Source of the DNA: an uncultured Bacilli bacterium
GTDB taxonomy: Bacteria > Bacillota_I > Bacilli_A > ML615J-28 > CAG-698
NCBI GenBank assembly: GCA_947627195.1
Contig: CANQVC010000012.1
Coordinates: 1 to 36,501, forward strand
Direction: 5' to 3'
DNA: 36,501 nucleotides
Part shown: one piece after another, positions 17,501 through 25,342 of the stretch
Layout: each line of letters begins with the position of its first letter
Position numbering within the stretch: the stretch's first letter is position 1
Translations under genes and position numbers: made by a program
The notes under the pieces: model-generated
The model's input: only the letters and a program-made list of their open reading frames with translations
What the model was told of the DNA's origin: nothing
Database searches by the model: none

Positions 17501-18774
17501 TTTTTAATTGTATGATTGATAGGTATATTAATAAATTTTGAATTTTTAAAACTATCCATTTTCTTTAATTCTTTATCAATAATACTTAAACTTTCAACAA
17601 CTTCTTCTATTTCATGTTTATATAATGTTTCACTTTTATCTAAAACTTCAGATGGAAAAGCATTTTCTGGTTTAAATGAATTTACTAAAACTAATTCTTT
17701 TAAAATATCAATAAAACGAAAATTCATGAAACGATTAGATAATAACTTTTCATAATCTTTTACTTTTTGATATTTATCACGTATTTCATTTTTTAAAACT
17801 ATATCAATAATTTGACTTTTTTTGATTTCTGGTGTTTTAGCTAATAAAGAAGAAAATGTTCCTTGTAAATTAGCTACATGAATATCTAATTGATGTTCTT
17901 TAAATACTTTAGATACTTGTTCTAATGTTTTATCATGATTAGATACGTATAAAACTCTTTTACCTTGAGCTAAAGCATCACTAGCAGCATTAATTAATGT
18001 TGTTGTTTTCCCTGTTCCATCATAACCTAAAATAGCAAAACTATTTCCTGAATGAATTTTTTGTAAAGCTATTCTTTGTTGACGATTTAATGGGGTTATA
18101 GGATAAGTATCTTGTTTTCCTTCAACACTATAACCAATTTCATTCATGGATGTATCTAAGACATCAATGGAAAATTGTTCATGATTTAAGGTCATTTCTT
18201 TTTGACGAGTATTAACGATTGTTAAATAGCTTTCTAAACGAACATTCATTTTTTTATGTTTGATAAAACTCATACAATAACGATCTAATGAATAAATAGA
18301 ATCTAATTTTTCACTATTTAATAAATCAATATATAATCCACGATCAGTTTTTAACAAAGGATTTTCAATTGGATTAGAAATTAATTGGAAATATATATCG
18401 TTATTTTCAAAATACATGTTAACTGGTATTAAAACCATGGGGGTGAAAAATTCTTTATATCCTTTTCTTCTAACTAATAAACCATATGTTATAACTAATT
18501 GATTAGAACGATTTTGTTGAACAAGATTTTGAAAAAAGACAAAGGGAAGTTTATTTCTTATTTCTTGATTTGTGGAAGCAAATGATCCTATTCCTTTATT
18601 TTCAATATTGAAATAAGTAATTCGACTATAAGAAACTAACTTTTTATTTAATAATTCTTCTAATACATTGTAACTTATATTTCCTAATTCTAGATAATAA
18701 TCATCATAAAAAATATCAATTAAATGATCATTTTCTTCAGTTAGGACAATTTTTGTATGATTTCCTTTAGCCAT
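14533..18774 (-). CDS. DUF4011-like superfamily 1 helicase with possible C-terminal nuclease fold
   Basis: A 1413-residue protein. The N-terminal part carries a DUF4011-like segment (ITYGLLVRRKG, TPMVLIPVNMYF, about 94-122). Next come a Q-motif-like PLNRQQRIAL (228-237), Walker A GYDGTGKTT (250-258), an SF1 motif region and a very long helical insertion (about 330-1060). Walker B VLIDDAH follows at about 1094, then a degenerate second RecA half (SGTPLNVL, VNFFTPSLSDTREI). The last 60 residues (YGIMLFEDPKMTEFEIL ... GTGMFPTIAIWIVEW) resemble a Vsr/DUF559 nuclease fold. DUF4011-helicase-Vsr proteins occur in anti-phage systems (the Hhe type), but a housekeeping role is also possible. The ribosome binding site is gaggtg. 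First gene of the cdaA operon. Confidence 0.7.
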   Translation of the reverse strand: MAKGNHTKIVLTEENDHLIDIFYDDYYLELGNISYNVLEELLNKKLVSYSRITYFNIENKGIGSFASTNQEIRNKLPFVFFQNLVQQNRSNQLVITYGLLVRRKGYKEFFTPMVLIPVNMYFENNDIYFQLISNPIENPLLKTDRGLYIDLLNSEKLDSIYSLDRYCMSFIKHKKMNVRLESYLTIVNTRQKEMTLNHEQFSIDVLDTSMNEIGYSVEGKQDTYPITPLNRQQRIALQKIHSGNSFAILGYDGTGKTTTLINAASDALAQGKRVLYVSNHDKTLEQVSKVFKEHQLDIHVANLQGTFSSLLAKTPEIKKSQIIDIVLKNEIRDKYQKVKDYEKLLSNRFMNFRFIDILKELVLVNSFKPENAFPSEVLDKSETLYKHEIEEVVESLSIIDKELKKMDSFKNSKFINIPINHTIKNAQQLIDLLEKIKNLYQNLNKYKEDLETKYGFNEIANYARFRNIIHNFNQIKMEMIPSIWMDINSKNELHSFKRAKSLFKELKNEINSTIELQEQLNAVYHKESLENFNVNQAIENILSTYFDEKDQDNINNFLQANPELNKTLSFTMNQIEICDSCLKRISERLKWTLSFKNIEGFVEVCELVQFLNKGIFSLGWLELEEEENVVSKLKSLEQSLNELTAGQKLYQQYFDNNHDLDSNIAFLEKKYHQKGASYKYKGAEVVPLIKNLKAFRSLKEKENELKENYRQFTGTSFIETRSLLPEYHECVEKLKAIRHVEYRKRFVKALKTVKPENMARFFKQFNLFYRSYINICDSYNELIHYHLAKETKDFVSKINQLRDIYQYCVKVLIVEQDMERVTRKQLSQITFQDYLDLATKTNQLYELKTKIDKNKTYTHLFTSLFNGYQTNINQLENIISLYSLYVDIFKDSHSVVNSFKDDIHNGIEEILQQASSTIEETNEYFKLYYKYFKDGVGKYYYDDFNSVVNMLDDLIVSKDELQIYLKVTNQMKVLLEHKLNALNQYIIDHDREVFRDRFVYTYFTSLYNRYIQMYPQVINTSTYIDLLKQIKALEKELLESNTETIKNKKSTHTNIGLIKNLNYNQYVIKSANVKSIFLTDTQIANYYLDINLFDLVLIDDAHLLHANEYCNVIQGKQVVIAGMEKMQTSISSSLLSRIRSNSIMRLKYRYIPTPLSLLKQINNIHGRFYSDVKKNQGISIVSGTPLNVLIELYKDNPKSIVNFFTPSLSDTREIYQKLTQIFVNEGYNEKNIFSFYRNQLNVCDLKLGYFYDADFNILDLKQYSSLDDEYSAINMVNTLLSCHRQLIILDADGYLENDIDTHFMRNLKNIIHQSTEPVSFVMDDVVTKLADDLAKYKIKAIGSYNQYSLIVQFHQRYYGIMLFEDPKMTEFEILNHYRSIGTGMFPTIAIWIVEWATHPEQTIEKIVREIYRG

Positions 18775-18828
18775 TTTTTCACCTCACTTTATTTAACAAA
18801 TTTATAGTTTATAAATAATTATCATTTA

Positions 18829-18857
18829 ATTATAGCACGGAAACGAAAATTTATAAA
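18829..18857 (-). promoter_or_regulatory. Promoter of the helicase-ankyrin-cdaA operon
   Basis: On the minus strand TTTATA (18852-18857), a 17-base spacer, then TGCTATAAT with a perfect extended -10 (TATAAT at 18829-18834). About 54 bases separate it from the helicase ATG. Confidence 0.65.
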
Positions 18858-18903
18858 GAGATAATTTTTATTTTCATATGTATTTATATCAATTTTTTAA
18901 ATA

Positions 18904-18938
18904 AATAAAAAAATTGGCTAAAAATTAAAACCAATTTT
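18904..18938 (-). terminator. Terminator overlapping the end of the ClpC-like gene
   Basis: On the minus strand AAATTGG and CCAATTT form a stem around the stop codon (18918-18920), followed by TTTTTATTTATTT. The last codons of the gene lie in the stem. Confidence 0.65.
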
Positions 18939-20582
18939 TTCTTTTTTTTCTTCTAAAAATAATAAACAAGTATTTTTAAAAATTAAATCATTTCCTTTAT
19001 AATCTTTAATTTTTCCTGTATTTTTTATTTTATCAATCATTTTAAATAATAATCTATTTTCTTTACTCATATTTTTAAATATAACTATTGATATATCGTG
19101 TTTTAAAATATGATTAGATAATATTCCTCCTTCATCATATCCAACATATCCTGGAGATGTCCCTAATAATGTTGATAACTGATGTTGATCTGTATAATCA
19201 TGAAAATCAATTTCTAAAACATGTTCTTCATTTAAAGATAAAATATCCATAATTTCTTTTTGATATTGTTTGATTTCTTCATCATTATTACAATTTAACC
19301 ATAAAATATATTTTTCGATATTGAATGTTAAATAATTATATAAATCATTTTTTATATTATTTGATACTTTATTTAATTTCTCTAAAGAAAGATTTTTATT
19401 AATACCTTTATTTTCTAATATTAGTTCTTGTATATCCAATGCATCAACAATTTCTTTATGTTTTCTTCTTGTATATAAACCACATTCATCTAATAAATCA
19501 ATGGCTTTATCAGGAAAATAACGATTTGATATATAAGAAGAGGCTTTTATTATGTAATATATAACTTCATCAGTATATTTAACATTATGAAAGTTTTCAT
19601 AATCTTTTTTTATACCTTGTAAAATTGTATAACATTCTTCTTGCTTAGGTTCTGTGACATATATATTTTGAAATCTTCTAGCTAATGCTTTATCTTTATC
19701 AATATATTTGTAATATTCTTCAATAGTTGTTGCGCCAATACATTTAATATTAGATCTTGCTAAATAGGGTTTTAATATATTAGCTATATCCATACTATTT
19801 TCCGCATATCCTGTTGATAATATATTATGTATTTCATCAATAAATAAAATACAATTTTGATTTTTAATATCGTCTAGTACATCCATTAATCTTTCTTCTA
19901 AATCTCCACGATATCTTGTTCCTGCTAAAACTGATCCTAAATCTAAACGATAAATTGTAATTGTTGGTTTTTCAGTTAAATAAAGATTAGCTAATCCTTC
20001 AACAAGTCCACTTTTACCTACTCCTGCTAAACCAATTAACATACAATTATTTTTTTGTTTTTTTGATAATATTCTATCCATTCTTTCTAAATAATCTTTT
20101 CGACCAATGAATGGATTATTTTTTCCTTCTTTTGCCATTTTAGTTATATTAATTAATATATTTGATTCTTGTTGTAAATAATCTAAAGCATTATTTAATT
20201 CATCCAAAATTATTCTCCCTTCAATTTCAAATCCCCGTAAAATATTAATTGCGGCATTGTCATCTGAACTCAATAAACTATATAAATATGCTTCATCATA
20301 TACATATTCTTTTTCACTTTCTAATTTTTGAGCTTGATGAATTACTTCTTCTAAACATGATGTGTAATGATTTTCTTTTCTAAGAAAATATGAGTGATTA
20401 ATTTTATCTATAATATTTTCTTTAGTAATTCTTAATTCTTTTAAAATTAGATTTGTCATCGAATCAGGAATACTAATTAATGCTAATAATAGCATTTCTG
20501 TCCCTAAACAAAAACAATGCATTTCTTTTTTTGTTTTTTCCATAAAATGAATTATGTCATTATATAAAATATCATCAACCAT
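18918..20582 (-). CDS. ClpC-like ATPase with collapsed second AAA domain
   Basis: A 554-residue member of the Hsp100/Clp family. Residues 1-145 form a Clp N domain. The first AAA module is intact, with Walker A GLAGVGKSGL (184-193), the substrate loop RYRGDLEER, Walker B ILFIDE (245-250), GATTIEEY, and an arginine segment ALARRFQNI. The second module is not. There is no second Walker A, and after about 90 unassigned residues the protein resumes with LLGTSPGYVGYDEGGILS (the D2 pore-loop block). The D2 Walker B site, normally DEIEKAH, reads KNMSKEN. Normal ClpC is about 810 residues. It may be an adaptor-like or regulatory unfoldase rather than a ClpP partner, and no LGF/IGF loop could be placed. 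Ribosome binding site gaggaa. Confidence 0.8.
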   Translation of the reverse strand: MVDDILYNDIIHFMEKTKKEMHCFCLGTEMLLLALISIPDSMTNLILKELRITKENIIDKINHSYFLRKENHYTSCLEEVIHQAQKLESEKEYVYDEAYLYSLLSSDDNAAINILRGFEIEGRIILDELNNALDYLQQESNILINITKMAKEGKNNPFIGRKDYLERMDRILSKKQKNNCMLIGLAGVGKSGLVEGLANLYLTEKPTITIYRLDLGSVLAGTRYRGDLEERLMDVLDDIKNQNCILFIDEIHNILSTGYAENSMDIANILKPYLARSNIKCIGATTIEEYYKYIDKDKALARRFQNIYVTEPKQEECYTILQGIKKDYENFHNVKYTDEVIYYIIKASSYISNRYFPDKAIDLLDECGLYTRRKHKEIVDALDIQELILENKGINKNLSLEKLNKVSNNIKNDLYNYLTFNIEKYILWLNCNNDEEIKQYQKEIMDILSLNEEHVLEIDFHDYTDQHQLSTLLGTSPGYVGYDEGGILSNHILKHDISIVIFKNMSKENRLLFKMIDKIKNTGKIKDYKGNDLIFKNTCLLFLEEKKEKIGFNF

Positions 20583-20639
20583 TCTTTTTTCCTCACAATA
20601 ACAATGTATGATGAATGCATGTCTTTTATTTATATAAAA

Positions 20640-20684
20640 TAAAAACCTGTTAGAAACTAATAAGAACTAGAAACTAACAGGTTT
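20640..20684 (-). terminator. Terminator after the Ig/MBL membrane protein gene
   Basis: On the minus strand AAACCTGTTAG pairs with CTAACAGGTTT across a 23-base loop, followed by TTATTTTAT. It begins 8 bases past the stop at 20692. Confidence 0.85.
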
Positions 20685-20691
20685 AAATTTA

Positions 20692-23124
20692 TCACAATGA
20701 ATTTTGATATGAAAATTCTCTAGCAGGGTTATTTTTCCAATATGTTGTATTAGAAAACTCAATTGGTTTATCATTTAATTCAGAATGAATTTCATAACCA
20801 CTTTCTTGAATTATTAATGTTAAGGTACCATTTCTATCGATAAATCTTTCTTCACTTGAACAACGGTATGCTCTTGTTTTTTGATCAAATTCACCATCAA
20901 TAGTACCACCACCACATATAGCATAAATTTTTATTGCCCTATCATATTGATATAAATTATTAATACTATCAGCATGTGGATGACCATGTTTATTTCCTAA
21001 ATAATTACCATTACAAACAATAGCAACTTCAGGATCTACTACTTTTAGAAAATCTTCATCGCATCCTGCTGATGTACCATGATGAACAACTTTTAATATA
21101 TCAATATCATTCACTTTATTCATATATTTTTCTTCTAAATCTGTATGACCACTGCCATTATCAGCATCACCCGTCATTAGAAGTCTTGTGGAAAAGGCAT
21201 TTAAAACAAAGACTATACTTTTACCATTTGATTCTTTAGTTGATTCTTCTAAATATGTTGTATCAATAAATTCTAAATAAATATCATTAGTTATTTCAAT
21301 AATATTATTTTTAGGCTCAATAATATCTGAATATATATTATATACATTACATCCTTCTTCTTCATATGCTTTTTTCATATTTAAGAATTTTTGTGTTGTA
21401 TAATTTTCTCCTTCAAATTTAATCAGATTTTGAATATTGAATTTCGCAAATACATTAGCCATTCCTCCTATGTGATCACTATCTGGATGAGTAGCAATGA
21501 CATATTCTAATATTCCATCTTCTAAATGGGAATTTATTGCTTCTTCTACGGCTTGTTTTGTGGAATCAAAATGGTCACCTGCATCTACTAAAATATCCAT
21601 ATTGCCATATTTTATATAAGTTACTTCTCCACAATCACTAGCACCATATTTGCCAATATCAATGAAATATATTTCAATTGAATCTTCTTGATTTAGTCCT
21701 TTTATTTTTATTTCTATTGAAAAATCATACGTATTATTTAAATAAGTAAATTTACCTGTTAAGATAACGGAAGTTGTTTCATTAGGTATATTGACATATC
21801 CTAAAGATGATAATACTTTTTCTTCACTACTTGTCCAAGAAACAATTCCCCCATATGGTGTTGTTGTTGGCAAGAAATATGAATTTGATAAATTTGTTGG
21901 TAAATTATTAATAAATGATTCAATCATTTCATTAGGGGTAATTTTTCTCGATAATGTTACTTGATCAATATCTAAATATGTTGCACTTTGCCATGTAGAT
22001 TGATAAGTAATATTAATTTTAATATTATTATAACTACTTAAATCTTTTTGATAAATTGTATAATCATCTATATGTTCAACAGGTATTTCTTCAATGATTT
22101 CTTGAGTTTCATCATTATTTATAATTGTATATATTATTTTAATTGATGATCCAACTGTTGTTTGTGTCCCATAAAAACGATATTTAAATGAGAAAAGTAA
22201 AGGATTAGTAATTTGAGGAATATCAAAACCACCTATTTTATTTTCTTTTGCTATTGTACGTAAACGAATAAAATTACTACTTAAAGGATTAGTTTCTGTT
22301 TCATCTAAATTGTCAGGTAGTTGAAATGATTCATCAATTAATATTCTTGCTTCATGATATGTTATTGATGTTTTAACATCTTTATATTGTGATGTTTTAG
22401 CTAATTCATCAAATGTATCATTTAATTCTAATTCGGTAAATTCATCTTTTAAAACAATAATATTAAATGATTTATCAATACTAATATCTTGATATGAAAT
22501 TGTTGCAGTTAATTCTACTTCAGTATCAACATTAGGTCTTGTAACAATACCATCAGATGATAAAATAGAATTGTTGCTTTGCCATGAAATATCTACACCT
22601 TCCCAATAACATTGTTTAGGTAATGATAAATCATAATATGTACTCGATGGTAGTGTTAATTCTTCACTTACTTTTTTCACAACATCTAATGAACTTGCTT
22701 CTTTTTTAGGAACAATTACTAAAAAAGATTGATCATAATCTTTGGCATTTAGTAAAACATTAGAAATTATTTGTGTATAAAAATGTTTAAAATGAAATTC
22801 TAAATGCATTGTTAATGTAATATTTGCATCATTTTCTAAATATGTTGGTTGAGTAACTGTTCCATCATTTTTAATAATATTTTCATTACTACTTTCCCAT
22901 ATAATTAATATTTCATCATTAATTTTTGTTGGTAAAGTAATATTTGATGTTACTTTTTCATCTATATTAATATTTGTTTCTTCTATTTGTTCTTTAGCTT
23001 TATTTACTTCATTCATTCCTAAATAACTTAAATAAATTATGCCTGCAAAAATAATTATTACAAATAAAACAAATAAAAATTTAAGACCACGATGTTTTTT
23101 TCTTTTTTTATCTTTTTTTGCCAT
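20692..23124 (-). CDS. Membrane-anchored Ig-like and ComEC-type metallo-beta-lactamase-fold protein
   Basis: An 810-residue protein with a basic N-terminus and one membrane anchor (about 14-36), so the rest should be outside the cell. Three atrophied bacterial Ig-like domains (about 60-135, 150-225, 405-475) carry the LP...W.S.....G.V pattern. A beta-sandwich, possibly ligand-binding, lies between the second and third. The C-terminal 330 residues are a metallo-beta-lactamase fold with THPDSDHIGG (about 545), LMTGDAD (about 650), VVHHGTSAG (about 684) and a late GHPH. These match the ComEC/Rec2-like hydrolase domain, whose relatives cleave nucleic acids or phosphodiesters. All metal ligands appear present, so it is likely active. 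There is no ComEC membrane channel. The substrate is unknown. Ribosome binding site aaaggag. Confidence 0.82.
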   Translation of the reverse strand: MAKKDKKRKKHRGLKFLFVLFVIIIFAGIIYLSYLGMNEVNKAKEQIEETNINIDEKVTSNITLPTKINDEILIIWESSNENIIKNDGTVTQPTYLENDANITLTMHLEFHFKHFYTQIISNVLLNAKDYDQSFLVIVPKKEASSLDVVKKVSEELTLPSSTYYDLSLPKQCYWEGVDISWQSNNSILSSDGIVTRPNVDTEVELTATISYQDISIDKSFNIIVLKDEFTELELNDTFDELAKTSQYKDVKTSITYHEARILIDESFQLPDNLDETETNPLSSNFIRLRTIAKENKIGGFDIPQITNPLLFSFKYRFYGTQTTVGSSIKIIYTIINNDETQEIIEEIPVEHIDDYTIYQKDLSSYNNIKINITYQSTWQSATYLDIDQVTLSRKITPNEMIESFINNLPTNLSNSYFLPTTTPYGGIVSWTSSEEKVLSSLGYVNIPNETTSVILTGKFTYLNNTYDFSIEIKIKGLNQEDSIEIYFIDIGKYGASDCGEVTYIKYGNMDILVDAGDHFDSTKQAVEEAINSHLEDGILEYVIATHPDSDHIGGMANVFAKFNIQNLIKFEGENYTTQKFLNMKKAYEEEGCNVYNIYSDIIEPKNNIIEITNDIYLEFIDTTYLEESTKESNGKSIVFVLNAFSTRLLMTGDADNGSGHTDLEEKYMNKVNDIDILKVVHHGTSAGCDEDFLKVVDPEVAIVCNGNYLGNKHGHPHADSINNLYQYDRAIKIYAICGGGTIDGEFDQKTRAYRCSSEERFIDRNGTLTLIIQESGYEIHSELNDKPIEFSNTTYWKNNPAREFSYQNSL

Positions 23125-23144
23125 TTTATTTCTCCTTTTTACCT

Positions 23145-23150
23145 AGTATA
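23145..23150 (-). promoter_or_regulatory. Probable -10 box for the Ig/MBL gene
   Basis: On the minus strand TGATATACT gives an extended -10 (TATACT) about 20 bases before the ATG. No good -35 is seen at 17 bases. Confidence 0.4.
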
Positions 23151-23180
23151 TCATATTTTATCTTAAATTAGAAGAACTTA

Positions 23181-23226
23181 AATAAATAAAAAATGAACTG
23201 TCTATATAAATAGATCAATTCATTTT
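23181..23226 (-). terminator. Terminator after lemA
   Basis: On the minus strand AAAATGAATTGATCTA pairs imperfectly with TAGACAGTTCATTTT, followed by TTTTATTTATT. It begins 8 bases past the lemA stop. Confidence 0.75.
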
Positions 23227-23233
23227 TATAATA

Positions 23234-23818
23234 TTAAAATTGTATTTTAACATCTTGTTTTTTAGCTTCTTCAGCTTTAAACATTTCTTTTTGCTCTACA
23301 TGAATTCTTTTAGCAACAATACTTGCAGGAAAAGATACAACTTTAGAATTTAATACTGTAACATTAGCATTATATGCTCTTCTTGAAGCTTGTAAATGTT
23401 CTTCGGTATCCATAATGGCTGCTTGTAATTTTTCATATACATGATCAGCTTTTAATTGAGGATATTGTTCAAAAGTAACATTAATTGATTTTGCTAATTC
23501 ATTTAGTGAATCATTTAATTCATTTCTTTTATCCAAATCTTTATTATCAATAATATTTTGACGTAATTTCACAATTTTTTCTAATGTGGAATTTTCATAT
23601 TTCATATATTCTTTAGTAGCATCTAACATTTTTGTTAGAGCATCAAAACGTTTTGTTAGCGCAACATCAATACCTGATAAACTTTCATCAATTTTAATTT
23701 CTAATTTTCTTAATTGATTCATTGTACTTATGTACCACACAACTATTGCTATTAAAATAAGTAAAACAACACCGACAGCTATTAAAACAATTATAGTTGG
23801 ACTTATACCTAATAACAT
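23234..23818 (-). CDS. lemA: LemA family protein
   Basis: A 194-residue protein with an N-terminal membrane segment (about 7-29) and a long helical bundle typical of LemA (residues about 30-190: QLRKLEIKIDESLSGIDVAL, RFDALTKM, and the family motif QYPQLKAD near 130, followed by RRAYNANV). The family sits in the membrane with the helical part on one side, and its molecular role is unknown. The ATG lies 1 base after the DUF3137 stop, and the ribosome binding site ggagg lies inside that gene's last codons. LemA and DUF3137 proteins are known to be encoded together, which supports both calls. Confidence 0.9.
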   Translation of the reverse strand: MLLGISPTIIVLIAVGVVLLILIAIVVWYISTMNQLRKLEIKIDESLSGIDVALTKRFDALTKMLDATKEYMKYENSTLEKIVKLRQNIIDNKDLDKRNELNDSLNELAKSINVTFEQYPQLKADHVYEKLQAAIMDTEEHLQASRRAYNANVTVLNSKVVSFPASIVAKRIHVEQKEMFKAEEAKKQDVKIQF

Positions 23819-23819
23819 A

Positions 23820-24701
23820 TTATTCCTCCTCTTTATATAATTTGTTATCTAATTTTAAAATTTTTATCATATTTGGAATGATTTGTAAATCATTTTGAAA
23901 AGCTAAAACTGAATTTTCATCAATGTTTTTCATCAATTTTATTTCAAATGAATCACGACGATTATCTAAAGCTATATATAGTTTAGATCCAGAAAAAGAT
24001 AATGCTAATACGCCACGATATTTTTGTTCCAGTTCTAATAAAGAATCCGCAAAATGAGATGTTAAAACATAAAATGCTGAATGTTCATCAGTAGTATATG
24101 TTTTAAATTTTTCATTAAAATTAATATTTTCTAATTCAATTTTTTCAAAAGCTGTATTCCAATTTGGTAAACTTCCTTCAGTAACAACAATTTGGCCATT
24201 AATACTTTTATTAAAATCGAATTCAAAAAACTTACCTTGAAAATATGTAATATATGTAGTACTTGTTCCACTACCTGTATGATGGACATGTCTTTCTTCT
24301 AATTTGACATCACAAGTACTATAATTTACTCCTTCATAACTACCAACTATTAAATCTTCAACTTTTGAACGAGCAGCTTTTTTTACCAAATTGCTTTGAT
24401 AAATTGTCGCAATAGGTATTCCCATATTAGGTCGATATGTACAATTAGGTAATTGCTCTTCAATTAGTTTTTTCACATATACATCTTTAAAATCTTTTCT
24501 AAGCTTATTATATTTTGTATAACCTATGACAACAAGTATTATACCTACTAAAAATAGACTTAATATAATAATTCTTAGGTAAAATTCAAGAAAAAACATT
24601 AAAATAAAGCCAAAAAATCCTAAACCAGCAAGAATATAACCGATAATAACAAATGGTACACATTTTTTTCTTCTTTTATTCAATTCATCAAATAATTCCA
24701 T
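23820..24701 (-). CDS. DUF3137 family membrane protein
   Basis: A 293-residue protein with two membrane segments near the N-terminus (about 15-37 and 42-62) and a soluble C-terminal domain (SYEGVNYSTCDVKLEE, TYFQGKFFEFDFNK, FSGSKLYIALDNRRDSFEI) typical of DUF3137. An in-frame TTG at 24731 would extend it by ten codons, but it overlaps the -10 box. The ATG at 24701, with aaggatgg upstream, is the real start. Directly upstream of lemA. Function unknown. Confidence 0.82.
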   Translation of the reverse strand: MELFDELNKRRKKCVPFVIIGYILAGLGFFGFILMFFLEFYLRIIILSLFLVGIILVVIGYTKYNKLRKDFKDVYVKKLIEEQLPNCTYRPNMGIPIATIYQSNLVKKAARSKVEDLIVGSYEGVNYSTCDVKLEERHVHHTGSGTSTTYITYFQGKFFEFDFNKSINGQIVVTEGSLPNWNTAFEKIELENINFNEKFKTYTTDEHSAFYVLTSHFADSLLELEQKYRGVLALSFSGSKLYIALDNRRDSFEIKLMKNIDENSVLAFQNDLQIIPNMIKILKLDNKLYKEEE

Positions 24702-24722
24702 ACCTATTCCATCCTTAATTAC

Positions 24723-24751
24723 ATTATACAAAATATTTATTATTTTTGCAA
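24723..24751 (-). promoter_or_regulatory. Promoter of the DUF3137-lemA operon
   Basis: On the minus strand TTGCAA (24746-24751), a 17-base spacer and a perfect TATAAT (24723-24728). The predicted transcript begins just upstream of the ribosome binding site for the ATG at 24701. Confidence 0.75.
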
Positions 24752-25277
24752 TTCTTTTTTTAATATTTTATTATTATTTTTGTTGTTTTTTTATGAAAAT
24801 AAATTGAATTAAAAATGGGTTATTATTTTAAATAAAATATTTTGTAATAAATATTAAAAAAATATAATGTTTCTTATAATTTTTTTTAATATTATAAAAT
24901 AATTATCATTTTATATATATATTTTTTAGAAATTATATTTATTAATATTTTAATTCTTTTTGATTAATTTTATTCTTTAATTTATCTTTAGTCTTTTATT
25001 TTTCAAAATTGTCCTTAAATTTGCGCTTAAATCGTTTTTGCAAACTTATTCAATTAATTTTATATATTACAAGTTTAATATAAAATAAGTTAAATATTGT
25101 CTTTTAGTTATTTTTGTCATTTTTTTAAAGAAAATCGATTTAATAAAAATTAAAGATCTTAAAATAAACATATTTTATGCAATTATATTATTTTTTTATA
25201 TATTCATAATTATTAGATGATAGATTATTAAAATATATATTATTTTTGATAACAATTTATTTATAATATTTTAGTTC
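24752..25277. other. Gene-free A+T-rich stretch
   Basis: About 525 bases between divergent transcription units, almost all A and T. I see no gene, RNA gene, hairpin with G+C stem or repeat array. The only richer patch is near 25020-25050 (ttgcgcttaaatcg). Confidence 0.6.
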
Positions 25278-25306
25278 TTTAAAATAAATAAAAATAATGA
25301 TATAAT
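25278..25306 (+). promoter_or_regulatory. Promoter of hflX
   Basis: TTTAAA (25278-25283), a 17-base spacer, then an extended -10 TGATATAAT (TATAAT at 25301-25306), 36 bases before the ATG. Confidence 0.65.
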
Positions 25307-25342
25307 AGATGTAAATTTATATTATAAATTAGGAGATATTAT

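Noticed and set aside
24731-24731. TTG start for the DUF3137 gene
   Set aside because: The codon lies beside the -10 box of a good promoter, so it would not be in the transcript. The ATG at 24701 has a ribosome binding site.
24752-25277. Replication origin or non-coding RNA in the long A+T-rich gap
   Set aside because: No DnaA-box cluster, iterons, conserved hairpin or G+C-rich stem is visible. Base composition alone is not evidence.
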